From Chryseobacterium nakagawai (GTDB taxonomy: Bacteria; Bacteroidota; Bacteroidia; Flavobacteriales; Weeksellaceae): a stretch of DNA of 64,000 nt. The stretch is taken from assembly GCF_900637665.1 (NCBI RefSeq), contig NZ_LR134386.1, forward strand, positions 1,976,501 through 2,040,500. The letters run 5' to 3'. This document shows, one piece after another, positions 51,784 through 60,216 of the stretch. The notes under the pieces are model-generated. The model made no database searches and was not told where the DNA came from. It worked only from the letters and a program-made list of their open reading frames with translations. Within the stretch, counting starts at the first letter, position 1. Each line of letters begins with the position of its first letter. A program made the position numbers and the translations under genes.

Positions 51784-53064
51784 TTATTTTAAATATAATT
51801 TCATCTTTTCTTCATACTCCGGTTTTAGTTTCAGGAACTTGAGAATTTTCTTATCATCAGGATAAGTAGTGCGATAGAAGATAATTTTTTCAGCAGAATA
51901 TTTAAAATAGGGATGATCTTTCAGCCATTCTTCAGGAGCATCTGTTAATGTGTATTTAGGAACACTGGAGGTATCCAAAGGAGCGATGGAAATCAATTTT
52001 TGAACAAGTTCCTTATCAATATTATAGGTATCCAGAATTTGTTGTTTACTGACAAATCCTCTCAACTTTTTTCTAAAGCCAATCATAGAGCCGGCACTTT
52101 TTTCATCCAGTCCAAACTCTATAAGCTGTTTAAAAGTAATGGTATTGAGATCTGTTTTTGAAAAATCAGTTTTTTCTTGCTGTTTCTCTTCCTTCTTTAC
52201 AGTTCCCGGATTGAGCTTGATAAAAGGTTTCATCTCCTGAAATTTCTCGGCAGAAATTACAAAGCATTTTTGTAGATCATCAATATCTTTAAAGCTACCC
52301 CCGAGATTTCTATCGCGGTAATTCACAATAATCTGAGCCTGTTTCTCAGAAAAACCAAGTTTTTGCCATCCCTCAACATCCAGACGGTTCGGATCAAAAG
52401 TATGATATTGTATTTTTATCTTTTCAGGATAACGTGCTCCATAGGCTTTAAAGTTCTCAGGAGTTTTTGCCGGCAACAGTAAATAAGATTCCAGCTTATT
52501 ATAATTTTCAGGAGAAATGATAAAGCATTCTCTGAACTTTTCTTTACTGATAAAGCTTCCTCCAAGATAGTTTTTATATTTTAGAATAGCTTCCGCCTGT
52601 TTTTCACTGAACCCCATTTTAATCCAATCACGGACAGTTTTCATATCTGGATTAAACTTTCCGGAAACATTAATTTCTTTCTTTTCAAAGTTGTTAACAG
52701 GTTGAGAATTATTCTTTTCAGAAGCTTCAGGAAGCAGAATGAAGGGTTTTAGTTCTTCAAATTTTTCATCTGAAATAGCATAACATTTTTTCAGTTGTTC
52801 TTTTGATGTAAAAGTCCCGCCTACAATGTCTTTATATTTAAGAATAGTAGATACCTGTTTTTCAGAAAAGCCGAGCTTTTGCCAACGTTCCGGACTTAAA
52901 ATATTGGGGTCAAAATCTGTTAAGTTGGCATTAACTGAAGTTCCGGCAATAAATTTTATCTCCGGAAAAGGCTCCTTATCTTTTCGGGTATATTTCTGAA
53001 AAGCTAATAGAATAGCCAATACAATGACCATAAAAGCCAGTTTTTGGTAATAGTTTTTTCTCAT
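51784..53064 (-). CDS. Helix-hairpin-helix repeat protein, membrane-anchored (ComEA-like)
   Basis: This protein of about 426 residues has one N-terminal membrane anchor (LAFMVIVLAILLAFQKY). Four ComEA-type helix-hairpin-helix units follow with the pattern FDPN...W..LGFSEKQ...I..Y....GG.F, near residues 45-110, 140-200, 215-280 and 310-370. A fifth degenerate unit (PEEWLKDHPYFKYSAEKI) ends the protein. The first three units each finish with a LxP(F/Y)xxLxP tail. ComEA proteins bind DNA in the periplasm during uptake, but such multi-unit forms are common in Flavobacteriia without competence data. ATG 53064 (MRKNYYQ) is chosen over 53103 because it starts the anchor. Confidence 0.85.
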   Translation of the reverse strand: MRKNYYQKLAFMVIVLAILLAFQKYTRKDKEPFPEIKFIAGTSVNANLTDFDPNILSPERWQKLGFSEKQVSTILKYKDIVGGTFTSKEQLKKCYAISDEKFEELKPFILLPEASEKNNSQPVNNFEKKEINVSGKFNPDMKTVRDWIKMGFSEKQAEAILKYKNYLGGSFISKEKFRECFIISPENYNKLESYLLLPAKTPENFKAYGARYPEKIKIQYHTFDPNRLDVEGWQKLGFSEKQAQIIVNYRDRNLGGSFKDIDDLQKCFVISAEKFQEMKPFIKLNPGTVKKEEKQQEKTDFSKTDLNTITFKQLIEFGLDEKSAGSMIGFRKKLRGFVSKQQILDTYNIDKELVQKLISIAPLDTSSVPKYTLTDAPEEWLKDHPYFKYSAEKIIFYRTTYPDDKKILKFLKLKPEYEEKMKLYLK

Positions 53065-53220
53065 CCTGTGTATATAAAGTATAAACATATTGATAAAAAC
53101 CATACTTCACAATACCGTAGGTTGGAATGGTTGATATTAGAATATAAAAAGATGTAATCTGTTAAAAATTAATACTTTGTATTCTTTGGTGTAGAATTAT
53201 TTAAAGGAAAGGTGAGGAGG

Positions 53221-53565
53221 TTATTCAGAATCCCTATCACCCAATGATTCTTTCAGTTTTAACAGTTCAGCTTTTACAAATTCAAGACGGTCAATGATAG
53301 TGATTGTTTCTGAAATCTTACTGTTGGTAGTTAAAGCAACACGGGCTCCATCAAGTGTATATCCCTTTTCTTTTACCAAATGATAGATCATCTGTAGGTT
53401 CTTGATGTCCTCAGGAGTGAAGTAACGATTTCCTTTTCTATTCTTTTTAGGTTTAATGATAGGAAATTCCTGTTCCCAATATCGTATTAATGAAGTGTTT
53501 ACATCGAATGCCTTAGCGACTTCTCCTATAGAATAATACAGTTTATCAGGTAAGTTTATTTTCAT
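53221..53565 (-). CDS. MerR family transcriptional regulator
   Basis: This protein of about 114 residues is one MerR winged helix (YYSIGEVAKAFDVNTSLIRYWE, split motif: helix-turn-helix near residues 9-30) plus a helical tail. The wing has NRKGNRYFTPEDIKNLQMIY. It lacks a long effector domain and any cysteine cluster, so the ligand is unknown and metal sensing is unlikely. ATG 53565 (MKINLPDKL) is chosen because the longer frame from 53628 overlaps the promoter. The gene has a good consensus promoter. Confidence 0.88.
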   Translation of the reverse strand: MKINLPDKLYYSIGEVAKAFDVNTSLIRYWEQEFPIIKPKKNRKGNRYFTPEDIKNLQMIYHLVKEKGYTLDGARVALTTNSKISETITIIDRLEFVKAELLKLKESLGDRDSE

Positions 53566-53583
53566 TTTACAGCTCCTAAACTT

Positions 53584-53615
53584 CAAAGATAAAAATTTTT
53601 TAAAGTTTAATGCAA
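53584..53615 (-). promoter_or_regulatory. Promoter of the MerR-type gene
   Basis: On the minus strand TATCTTTG (plus positions 53584-53591) is a perfect -7 element, with TTG (53613-53615, within TTTGCA) 21 bp upstream as the -33. It lies 18 nt from the chosen ATG. Confidence 0.7.
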
Positions 53616-53740
53616 ATATATCTTGCAAAGTCCTGTGATAACCTGAATTTTAATTAAAATAAAATATATATTCATCATATTGTGAAAAAATAAAAAACAA
53701 GTGTTTTTTTTTATAACTTAGTGAAAAACATTAAAATATA

Positions 53741-56419
53741 ATGATTATGAAACATTATTTATTCATTTTGGCACTGATCGTTCCTGTCATTGGATTCTCG
53801 CAATGGACAAGAACTGAAATTCGGGCTCAAAAAGTTAAAAAATCACAGGAAAAGCTTGAATTTGCAGGACTTTATTCACTTGATGCGAATCAACTTAAGC
53901 AGCTTTTAAAGAATGCGCCGGCTCGTTTTTCAAGTCAAAAAGGAGCTGTTATTTCTCTTCCTACAGCCAAAGGCAGGCTAGAAAAGTTTCAGGTTTGGGA
54001 GTTTTCTAATATGGCACCTGAGCTACAGGCAAAATATCCGGATATTAAATCTTATGTAGGAACTGCATTGGAAGATCCTAGTGTATATTTAAGATTCAGC
54101 TTATCTCCGGTAGGATTTTCTTCTATGATTACCCGTTCCGGAATATCAGAGTTTATAGAACCTTATACTGAAGACCGAACAGTATATGCTGTTTTTGATT
54201 CCAATGGAAGAAGAGGGCAGGAAAAAGAACCATTCGAATGTTCCACGATAGAGGAGGTGGAAAAGAGTGCTACTGAAAAAAAAAACGATGCTGTAAATAA
54301 AAAAGCAGCTGGGTTTAATGTTTTCAGATTGGCATTATCCTGTACGGGAGAATATGCCCAATATCATTTAACGGCAGCCGGAACCCCTGCTACTGCTACT
54401 GATATGCAGAAAAAGGCAGTAATTCTTGCGGCAATGAATGCTAGTCTTACCCGTCTTAATAGTGTTTTTGAAAAAGATCTTTCTTTTCATTTTAATCTGA
54501 TTGCGAATAATGAAACTATTATTTTCTTAGATCCTGCATCTGATCCTTATACAAGCGGTGGCCCTAGCGAAGCCCACGCCCAGATATCAGCAAGAATCCC
54601 TACTGAAGATTATGATATGGGACATCTGATTGATAAAAAAGGAGGTAATGGATCTGCCTTCGTAGGAGTTATTTGTGGGAGTAGCTCAAAAGGAGGAGGA
54701 TGGACTGCTCACAATTTTCCGGAAGGAGATAAATTTGATATAGACTATGTCGCTCATGAAATGGGGCATCAATTGGGAGCTGGACATTCTTATACCTACA
54801 GATCTTCGCAGGCAGACCAAAAGGTAGAACCTGGAAGCGGAAGTACCATAATGGCATATACCGGGATTACTACCGCTTCTGATGTTCAGTTTAATTCTAA
54901 CGATTATTATCATACCAATAGTATCACCCAGATCAGAACTAAATTAAACAGTCTTAGTTGTGGTGTCAATACTCCTTTTATAGATCCTGCTCCTACTATT
55001 AATGCGGGACTGGATTATACCATCCCTAAATCAACTCCGTTCGTTTTAACAGCATCTACTAACGATGTCAATAAAGCTTCATATACCTATGCTTGGGAAC
55101 AAACAGATCAGGCAGCTGCTGCTCAAATTGGGGCAGGTGATATTTCCTCAGCTTACCCTGCAAAGCCAACAGGCCCTACTTTTAGATCTTTCCCTCCGGT
55201 AAACTCATTAGTAAGATATTTTCCGGATTTCAATAAAGTATTGGCAGGTGTATTGTCAACCCGCTGGGAAAGTGTATCAAGTGTAGCTAGAAATCTTAAT
55301 TTTGCAGCTACTGTAAGAAATAATAATCCGTTACAGCCACAAGTCTCAAAAGATGGAATGGTAATAACCGTGGATGCTGTATCAGGACCTTTTCAGGTAA
55401 CTGCTCCGGTATTTGGTCAGTCATTAAGTTCCGGTACAACTGTAAATATTACCTGGGATATTGCCGGTACCAATGCAGCACCGGTGAATACAGCTAATGT
55501 AAATATCAAATTATCTAAAGACGGTGGAAAAACATTTAATATTATTGCAGCTAATACTCCTAATGACGGAAATGAACAAATAATGATCCCAGCTGGTTCT
55601 ACTTCGGCTAATGCTTATATTCTGATTGAAGCCGTAAATAATATTTATTATGCAGTGAGTCCTAGTTTTGTGATTGATTATAATATAACGGGTGAAAATT
55701 GTAATACTTATACTTACAATGGAGCTCCCGTGGCCATTACAGACGGTCCTGGCGGTGGCGGTATATCATCTCCAAGAATAAACATTCCTTTAATGGTCAA
55801 TAATAATGGGACTATTACCAAAATAAAGGTAACTCCAGCTGTTACTCATCCAAGTGTAAGCCAATTGGCTATCGGCATTGAAAGCCCGGTAGGATCATCT
55901 GCTCTTTTCTGGAACAGACAGTGCTCAGGACAATCAGGGATTACGGCTTCATTTAGTGATTCAGGAACTGCAGTTACCTGTACTTCTCCGGTGCAGGGAG
56001 AGACTAAATCAAATGAATCTCTGGGGATATTTAAAGGACATTCTGCACAAGGAGAATGGAAACTTTTTGCAACAGATAATAACGCAGGCAATGCAGGAAC
56101 CATTACGGGATGGTCGCTTGAAGTATGTACACAGGAAACTCAAAGTCTTGCAACCAGAGAAGTATCTTCTCCAATAGCAGATGATATTAAAGTGTATCCT
56201 AATCCAAGTGATGGTAATTTCTTTATCAAATCTCAGAATATAAAAGGCGAAGTGAAAGTCACATTATTTGATTCAAGCGGAAGACTGATTTATTCATCAG
56301 CCTATCAAAGTGAAGGAAATAATACTAAAGAGCTTAATGTTAATGTACCTAAGGGCGTGTATATAATCAGTATCAGTTCTTCGAAAGGAGTATACAACAG
56401 TAAACTGGTTATAAAATAA
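53741..56419 (+). CDS. Secreted reprolysin-type zinc metalloprotease with P-domain and T9SS sorting domain
   Basis: This 892-residue protein has a signal peptide (FILALIVPVIGFSQ) and a propeptide to about residue 190. The M12-type catalytic domain carries the zinc site HEMGHQLGAGHS, with its first His near residue 339. An Ig-like region with a fibronectin-like strand (FQVTAPVFGQSLSSGTTVNI) follows, then a proprotein-convertase P-domain (CNTYTYNGAPVAITDGPG to GWSLEVC). A type A sorting domain with VYPNPSDGNFFIKSQ ends it. It should be exported by the T9SS and process extracellular protein. Two starts are possible (53741 and 53747). The second gives MKHYLF directly. Confidence 0.92.
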   Translation: MIMKHYLFILALIVPVIGFSQWTRTEIRAQKVKKSQEKLEFAGLYSLDANQLKQLLKNAPARFSSQKGAVISLPTAKGRLEKFQVWEFSNMAPELQAKYPDIKSYVGTALEDPSVYLRFSLSPVGFSSMITRSGISEFIEPYTEDRTVYAVFDSNGRRGQEKEPFECSTIEEVEKSATEKKNDAVNKKAAGFNVFRLALSCTGEYAQYHLTAAGTPATATDMQKKAVILAAMNASLTRLNSVFEKDLSFHFNLIANNETIIFLDPASDPYTSGGPSEAHAQISARIPTEDYDMGHLIDKKGGNGSAFVGVICGSSSKGGGWTAHNFPEGDKFDIDYVAHEMGHQLGAGHSYTYRSSQADQKVEPGSGSTIMAYTGITTASDVQFNSNDYYHTNSITQIRTKLNSLSCGVNTPFIDPAPTINAGLDYTIPKSTPFVLTASTNDVNKASYTYAWEQTDQAAAAQIGAGDISSAYPAKPTGPTFRSFPPVNSLVRYFPDFNKVLAGVLSTRWESVSSVARNLNFAATVRNNNPLQPQVSKDGMVITVDAVSGPFQVTAPVFGQSLSSGTTVNITWDIAGTNAAPVNTANVNIKLSKDGGKTFNIIAANTPNDGNEQIMIPAGSTSANAYILIEAVNNIYYAVSPSFVIDYNITGENCNTYTYNGAPVAITDGPGGGGISSPRINIPLMVNNNGTITKIKVTPAVTHPSVSQLAIGIESPVGSSALFWNRQCSGQSGITASFSDSGTAVTCTSPVQGETKSNESLGIFKGHSAQGEWKLFATDNNAGNAGTITGWSLEVCTQETQSLATREVSSPIADDIKVYPNPSDGNFFIKSQNIKGEVKVTLFDSSGRLIYSSAYQSEGNNTKELNVNVPKGVYIISISSSKGVYNSKLVIK

Positions 56420-56438
56420 TAATCATAAATTGGATAAA

Positions 56439-56462
56439 AAGGATCGGCAATAGCCGGTCCTT
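56439..56462 (+). terminator. Terminator of the metalloprotease gene
   Basis: AAGGATCGGC / GCCGGTCCTT forms a 10-bp stem with one wobble and loop AATA, followed by T-rich DNA. Confidence 0.88.
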
Positions 56463-56544
56463 TTTTATGCTGTAATTTGTGGCTTGGCTTTATTTATAGT
56501 AATTTTATCATCCATTTATTAATCCTTTTCTTATAAAATATAGG

Positions 56545-57423
56545 ATGAATTCAATTTCTGTTCTTCATATTGATCTTTTTCAGGGTAAAAATCCTTCAGA
56601 TTTTTATTTTAATACAATGAAAAAACATTTGATTGTGGGACATCAGCACATAGAAAAGCCTCACAGACATGATTTTTATGCTGCTGTGCTTTTTACACAA
56701 GGGGATGGAATTCATGAGATAGATTTTCAACGGTATGAGGTTTCAGAAGGAAGCCTTTTTTTTCTATCACCTGGGCAGATTCACAGCTGGGAGCTTTCAG
56801 AAGATATAGAAGGGTATATTTTCTTTTGTTCTCAGGAGTTTTATGAAATGCATTATGTGAATCAGAAACTGAGAAATTTTCCTTTTTTCGGGTCAGTTTC
56901 CTTTCCCAGAAAATTACAATTAGATACTATAGAATTAAGAAAGAATATCGATCTTTTTAAAGAACTTGAAAAAGAGCACCACTCTAACGATTTAATGAAA
57001 AACGGGTTTATCCTGTCATTAATGTCTCAGATTTTTATCAATTCAACCCGTTTATTTTCAAAGGACTTTGATACACTTACTTCTTCTGCAGGACTTTCTT
57101 ATTTTAAGCATTACCAGGATTTTGAAAGTCTTATTGAGCAGCATTTTACGGAACATAAATCAATTGCTTACTATGCGTCTTTACTAGGGATTTCTTCAAA
57201 GCACCTAAATAGGACTGTACAGGCTGTTGTACAGAAAACAGCCACGGAAGTTATTACGGAAAGAGTAGTGCTTGAAGCCAAAAGAATGCTGATGTACCTG
57301 GATGAAAATCTTGTTGATATTGCTTTCAGACTCGGCTATGAAGAATATTCTTACTTTGTAAGAGTCTTCCGGAAAAGTTCCGGAATGACCCCTACTCAGT
57401 TTATGAGGAAATATAAGGCCTAA
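56545..57423 (+). CDS. AraC family transcriptional regulator with N-terminal cupin
   Basis: This 292-residue regulator has a cupin-like ligand domain (HIEKPHRHDFYAAVLFTQGD, FLSPGQIHSWELSEDIEGY) in the first 150 residues. A double helix-turn-helix AraC domain occupies the last 100 (IAYYASLLGISSKHLNRTVQ and VDIAFRLGYEEYSYFVRVFR). It probably activates genes in response to a small molecule. Neighbours give no hint: the metalloprotease upstream is closed by a terminator and ccoG is convergent. The target is unknown. Confidence 0.92.
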   Translation: MNSISVLHIDLFQGKNPSDFYFNTMKKHLIVGHQHIEKPHRHDFYAAVLFTQGDGIHEIDFQRYEVSEGSLFFLSPGQIHSWELSEDIEGYIFFCSQEFYEMHYVNQKLRNFPFFGSVSFPRKLQLDTIELRKNIDLFKELEKEHHSNDLMKNGFILSLMSQIFINSTRLFSKDFDTLTSSAGLSYFKHYQDFESLIEQHFTEHKSIAYYASLLGISSKHLNRTVQAVVQKTATEVITERVVLEAKRMLMYLDENLVDIAFRLGYEEYSYFVRVFRKSSGMTPTQFMRKYKA

Positions 57424-57431
57424 TTTGGTTT

Positions 57432-57522
57432 GAAGTTCAAGGTTCAAGGTTTAAAATTTATAGTGATGGTTATCAGTGAATGGTTTTATAATACCTATTC
57501 AAACCTAAAAACCCCGAACTTC
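57432..57522. other. Imperfect inverted repeat of slipped words between convergent genes
   Basis: GAAGTTCAAGGTTCAAGGTTT at 57432-57452 (one base over a short motif, containing AAGTTC/AAGGTTC/AAGGTTT steps) faces AAACCTAAAAACCCC...GAACTTC at 57501-57522. The arms are roughly complementary. It resembles the other word-type hairpins of the window and lies just before the ccoG stop. Confidence 0.5.
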
Positions 57523-57533
57523 ACCTCTCTCTA

Positions 57534-58976
57534 TTATAACGCAAGCTTAAACGGTCCTTCAAAAGTAGTTTCAAATGAATCTACCAGTTTTCCTTCTTCA
57601 TCAAAAACGCCGATGACCATATTTTGCTTAGAGAACTTGATTTTGTCTTCAGGGAAAGATATATTGATATTCCCTTTTAAGATTTGATCTCCCTTCAAAA
57701 TGATTTTTTCAGATCCGAAGTAAGTGATTTCAGCATCCTCAGGACTGACTACTTTGATGGTTAGAATCTTTTTCTCATTTGATTTATTCAAAAGTGTATA
57801 AATGAAAGTGTTGGTGATTTTACCTTCTTTAATAAAGAACGTAGAGCCCGCTGGTTTAATAAACTTTGCTTCCATAGATCCACGATCATACATTAAAAAG
57901 CCAAGGAATCCAATCAATAGGGCCAAAATAACAGTAGTAGCCTTCATTCTTGATGTAAATTTGAATTTCTCATGATTTTCAATTTCAGATTCAGTAGCAT
58001 AACGGATCAATCCTTTAGGCAAGCCCACTTTATCCATTACTTCATCGCAGGCATCAATACATGCCGTACAGTTGACACATTCCAATTGCTGCCCGTGTCT
58101 AATGTCAATTCCCGTAGGACAGACAACAACGCATTGATTACAATCTATACAATCTCCTTTACCAGCCGCTTTTCTATCTTCATTATTTCTCCATTTTGAA
58201 CGGCCTTCTCCTCTTCTAAAATCATAATATACGTTGATCGTCTGTTTATCAATTAAAACTCCCTGAAGCCTTCCATAAGGACAAACCAGAGTACATACCT
58301 GCTCACGAAGCCATGCAAAAACAAAGTAGAAAGTCATTGTGAAAAAAATCATCGTGATGAACTTTAAAGGATGTTCTGCAGGTCCTTCAATCATAATCTG
58401 AAACACCTGTTCATAACCCACGATATACATGAACATAAAGGTAGAAATGACCATAGAAATCAAAATAAATACAGACCATTTCGTAATTCTTTTTCTAATC
58501 TTTTCGGTATCCCATTCCTGTCTGTCGAGCTTCATTTGTTTATTTCTGTCTCCTTCAATCCAGTATTCTATTTTACGGAATACCATTTCCATAAATAAGG
58601 TTTGCGGACACAGCCAGCCACAGAATATTCTTCCGAAAACTACGGTGAACAGCATTACGAAGATTACAGAAGTAACCGCTCCCAGGGCAAGGATAAAGAA
58701 GTCCTGAAGATAAAACGGCTGTCCAATAATAAAGAATTTCCTGTCAATAACATTAAAGAGAAAGAAAGGGTTGTTATTTATCTTTAGAAAAGGCAGTCCA
58801 AAGAAAAGAGCAAGTAAAGCATAGCTGGTATAGTTCCTGTAATTGGTATATTTTCCTTTTGGTTTTCTGGGGAAGATCCATTTTCTTTTTCCGGTCTCAT
58901 CCATTGTTCCTACCGAATTTCTAAAATCTTCATTTTCAATTTCCAGGGATTTGATGTTGTTGGACTCTGCGCTCAT
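57534..58976 (-). CDS. ccoG: Cytochrome c oxidase accessory protein CcoG (RdxA/FixG)
   Basis: This 480-residue inner-membrane ferredoxin-like protein takes part in cbb3 oxidase assembly, where the family reduces copper for delivery. About five membrane spans are visible. Two [4Fe-4S] motifs are CIDCNQCVVVCPTGID and CVNCTACIDACDEV near residues 280-315. The NosR-type segment RIFCGWLCPQTLFMEMVFRK near residue 110 and CTLVCPYGRLQGVLIDK near 230 add further cysteines. A periplasmic Ig-like C-terminal domain (FTYTLLN-type strand, EITYFGSEKI) follows. The cco structural genes are not in the window, so it stands apart from the usual cluster here. Confidence 0.94.
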   Translation of the reverse strand: MSAESNNIKSLEIENEDFRNSVGTMDETGKRKWIFPRKPKGKYTNYRNYTSYALLALFFGLPFLKINNNPFFLFNVIDRKFFIIGQPFYLQDFFILALGAVTSVIFVMLFTVVFGRIFCGWLCPQTLFMEMVFRKIEYWIEGDRNKQMKLDRQEWDTEKIRKRITKWSVFILISMVISTFMFMYIVGYEQVFQIMIEGPAEHPLKFITMIFFTMTFYFVFAWLREQVCTLVCPYGRLQGVLIDKQTINVYYDFRRGEGRSKWRNNEDRKAAGKGDCIDCNQCVVVCPTGIDIRHGQQLECVNCTACIDACDEVMDKVGLPKGLIRYATESEIENHEKFKFTSRMKATTVILALLIGFLGFLMYDRGSMEAKFIKPAGSTFFIKEGKITNTFIYTLLNKSNEKKILTIKVVSPEDAEITYFGSEKIILKGDQILKGNINISFPEDKIKFSKQNMVIGVFDEEGKLVDSFETTFEGPFKLAL

Positions 58977-59234
58977 TATCGTATGCTATAAAAGTATTTT
59001 GGTAATATTTTTCATCCGGAACAATACCTGTTTTCAAGCTGAATTTCTATAGATAAAACGGTATCGATTCCTCTACTGCAAAGCTCTGAATTATATATTT
59101 CAACTCCTAATATGATCTACTTCAAAAATAGGATAATTGGGACATTATATGTTTTGGAATACAATGCATCAAAATGAGAAAATATTTTTGAAACTGATAA
59201 AGCATGTTGTAAATTGCAAGCTTAAAAATGAAGT

Positions 59235-60128
59235 ATGAAGAATATCAGTAAAATAGGTCTGATTGGTTTGGTTTTCGCATTGGTAAACTGTCAATCAGTA
59301 AATAGTAGTAAAATGTTTTATGAAGGTGCAAAACCACAAATGGTTTCTGACAAGTTTAGCTTTACAGAAGGCCCATCAACCGATAAAGAAGGAAATGTGT
59401 ATTTTACCGATCAGCCTAATGATAAGATTTATTACTGGGACTGGAAAAGCAATCAGATTATAGAGTTTTTAGATAAAACAGGAAGGGCAAACGGAACTCA
59501 TTTTGATAAAGATGGTTTCCTGATTACCTGTTCAGATGATAACGGAGAAATGTGGAAAATCTCAAAAGATAAAAGAATAGAGGTCTTATTCAAAGATTTT
59601 GAAGGGAAAAGATTAAATGGTCCTAATGATATATGGAATGATATTTTTGGCGGAATGTATTTTACCGATCCACTATATGAAAGAGATTATTGGATAGACT
59701 TTAAGCAGGAGCTATCTAATAAAAGCCTTTATTACAGAAATAAAAATGGAAAGATTAATAAATTAGACACTTTCACGCAGCCTAACGGAATTGTAGGAAG
59801 TGAGACTTTAAAGAAATTATACCTTTCTGATATTGATGCCGGAAAAACCTATGTATATGATATTTTGGGAGAAGGAACACTATCTGAGAAAAGGTTATTT
59901 TGTGAAATGGGCTCGGATGGGATGACACTGGACAAACACGGGAATCTTTATTTAACCGGTGATGGAGTACATGTCTTTAACCGTGAAGGAAAAAAGATAT
60001 ATCACATTTCTATTCCTGAAAAATGGACATCCAATGTAACATTCGGGGGAGAAAATAATGATGTTTTATTCATTACCGCTTCAAAATCGGTGTATACTTT
60101 TCCGATGAGAGTGAGAGGAATAAAATAA
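59235..60128 (+). CDS. SMP-30/gluconolactonase-like lipoprotein
   Basis: This 297-residue six-bladed propeller protein is of the SMP-30/gluconolaconase/LRE family. A lipoprotein signal ends at LVFALVNCQS (Cys at residue 19). Family strands include FTEGPSTDKEGNVYFTDQPN, with the metal-ligand glutamate, then GRANGTHFDKDGFLITCSDD, RLNGPNDIWNDIFGGMYFTD and MTLDKHGNLYLTGDG. It probably hydrolyses a lactone on the periplasmic side, but the substrate cannot be read. It faces the DEAD-box gene across a hairpin. Confidence 0.9.
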   Translation: MKNISKIGLIGLVFALVNCQSVNSSKMFYEGAKPQMVSDKFSFTEGPSTDKEGNVYFTDQPNDKIYYWDWKSNQIIEFLDKTGRANGTHFDKDGFLITCSDDNGEMWKISKDKRIEVLFKDFEGKRLNGPNDIWNDIFGGMYFTDPLYERDYWIDFKQELSNKSLYYRNKNGKINKLDTFTQPNGIVGSETLKKLYLSDIDAGKTYVYDILGEGTLSEKRLFCEMGSDGMTLDKHGNLYLTGDGVHVFNREGKKIYHISIPEKWTSNVTFGGENNDVLFITASKSVYTFPMRVRGIK

Positions 60129-60153
60129 ACGGTAAGATCATTTTAAAATATTT

Positions 60154-60195
60154 CTATGTGCTTATGTGGTTAATTTTTACCATATAAGCACATAG
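60154..60195. terminator. 16-bp near-perfect hairpin between convergent genes
   Basis: CTATGTGCTTATGTGG (60154-60169) and CCATATAAGCACATAG (60180-60195) pair at 15 of 16 positions with a 10-nt loop. TTTTT follows on the plus strand and AAA-rich DNA precedes. It can terminate both the SMP-30-like and DEAD-box transcripts. Confidence 0.75.
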
Positions 60196-60216
60196 GTTTT
60201 TAAGAAGTCGTTAAGC

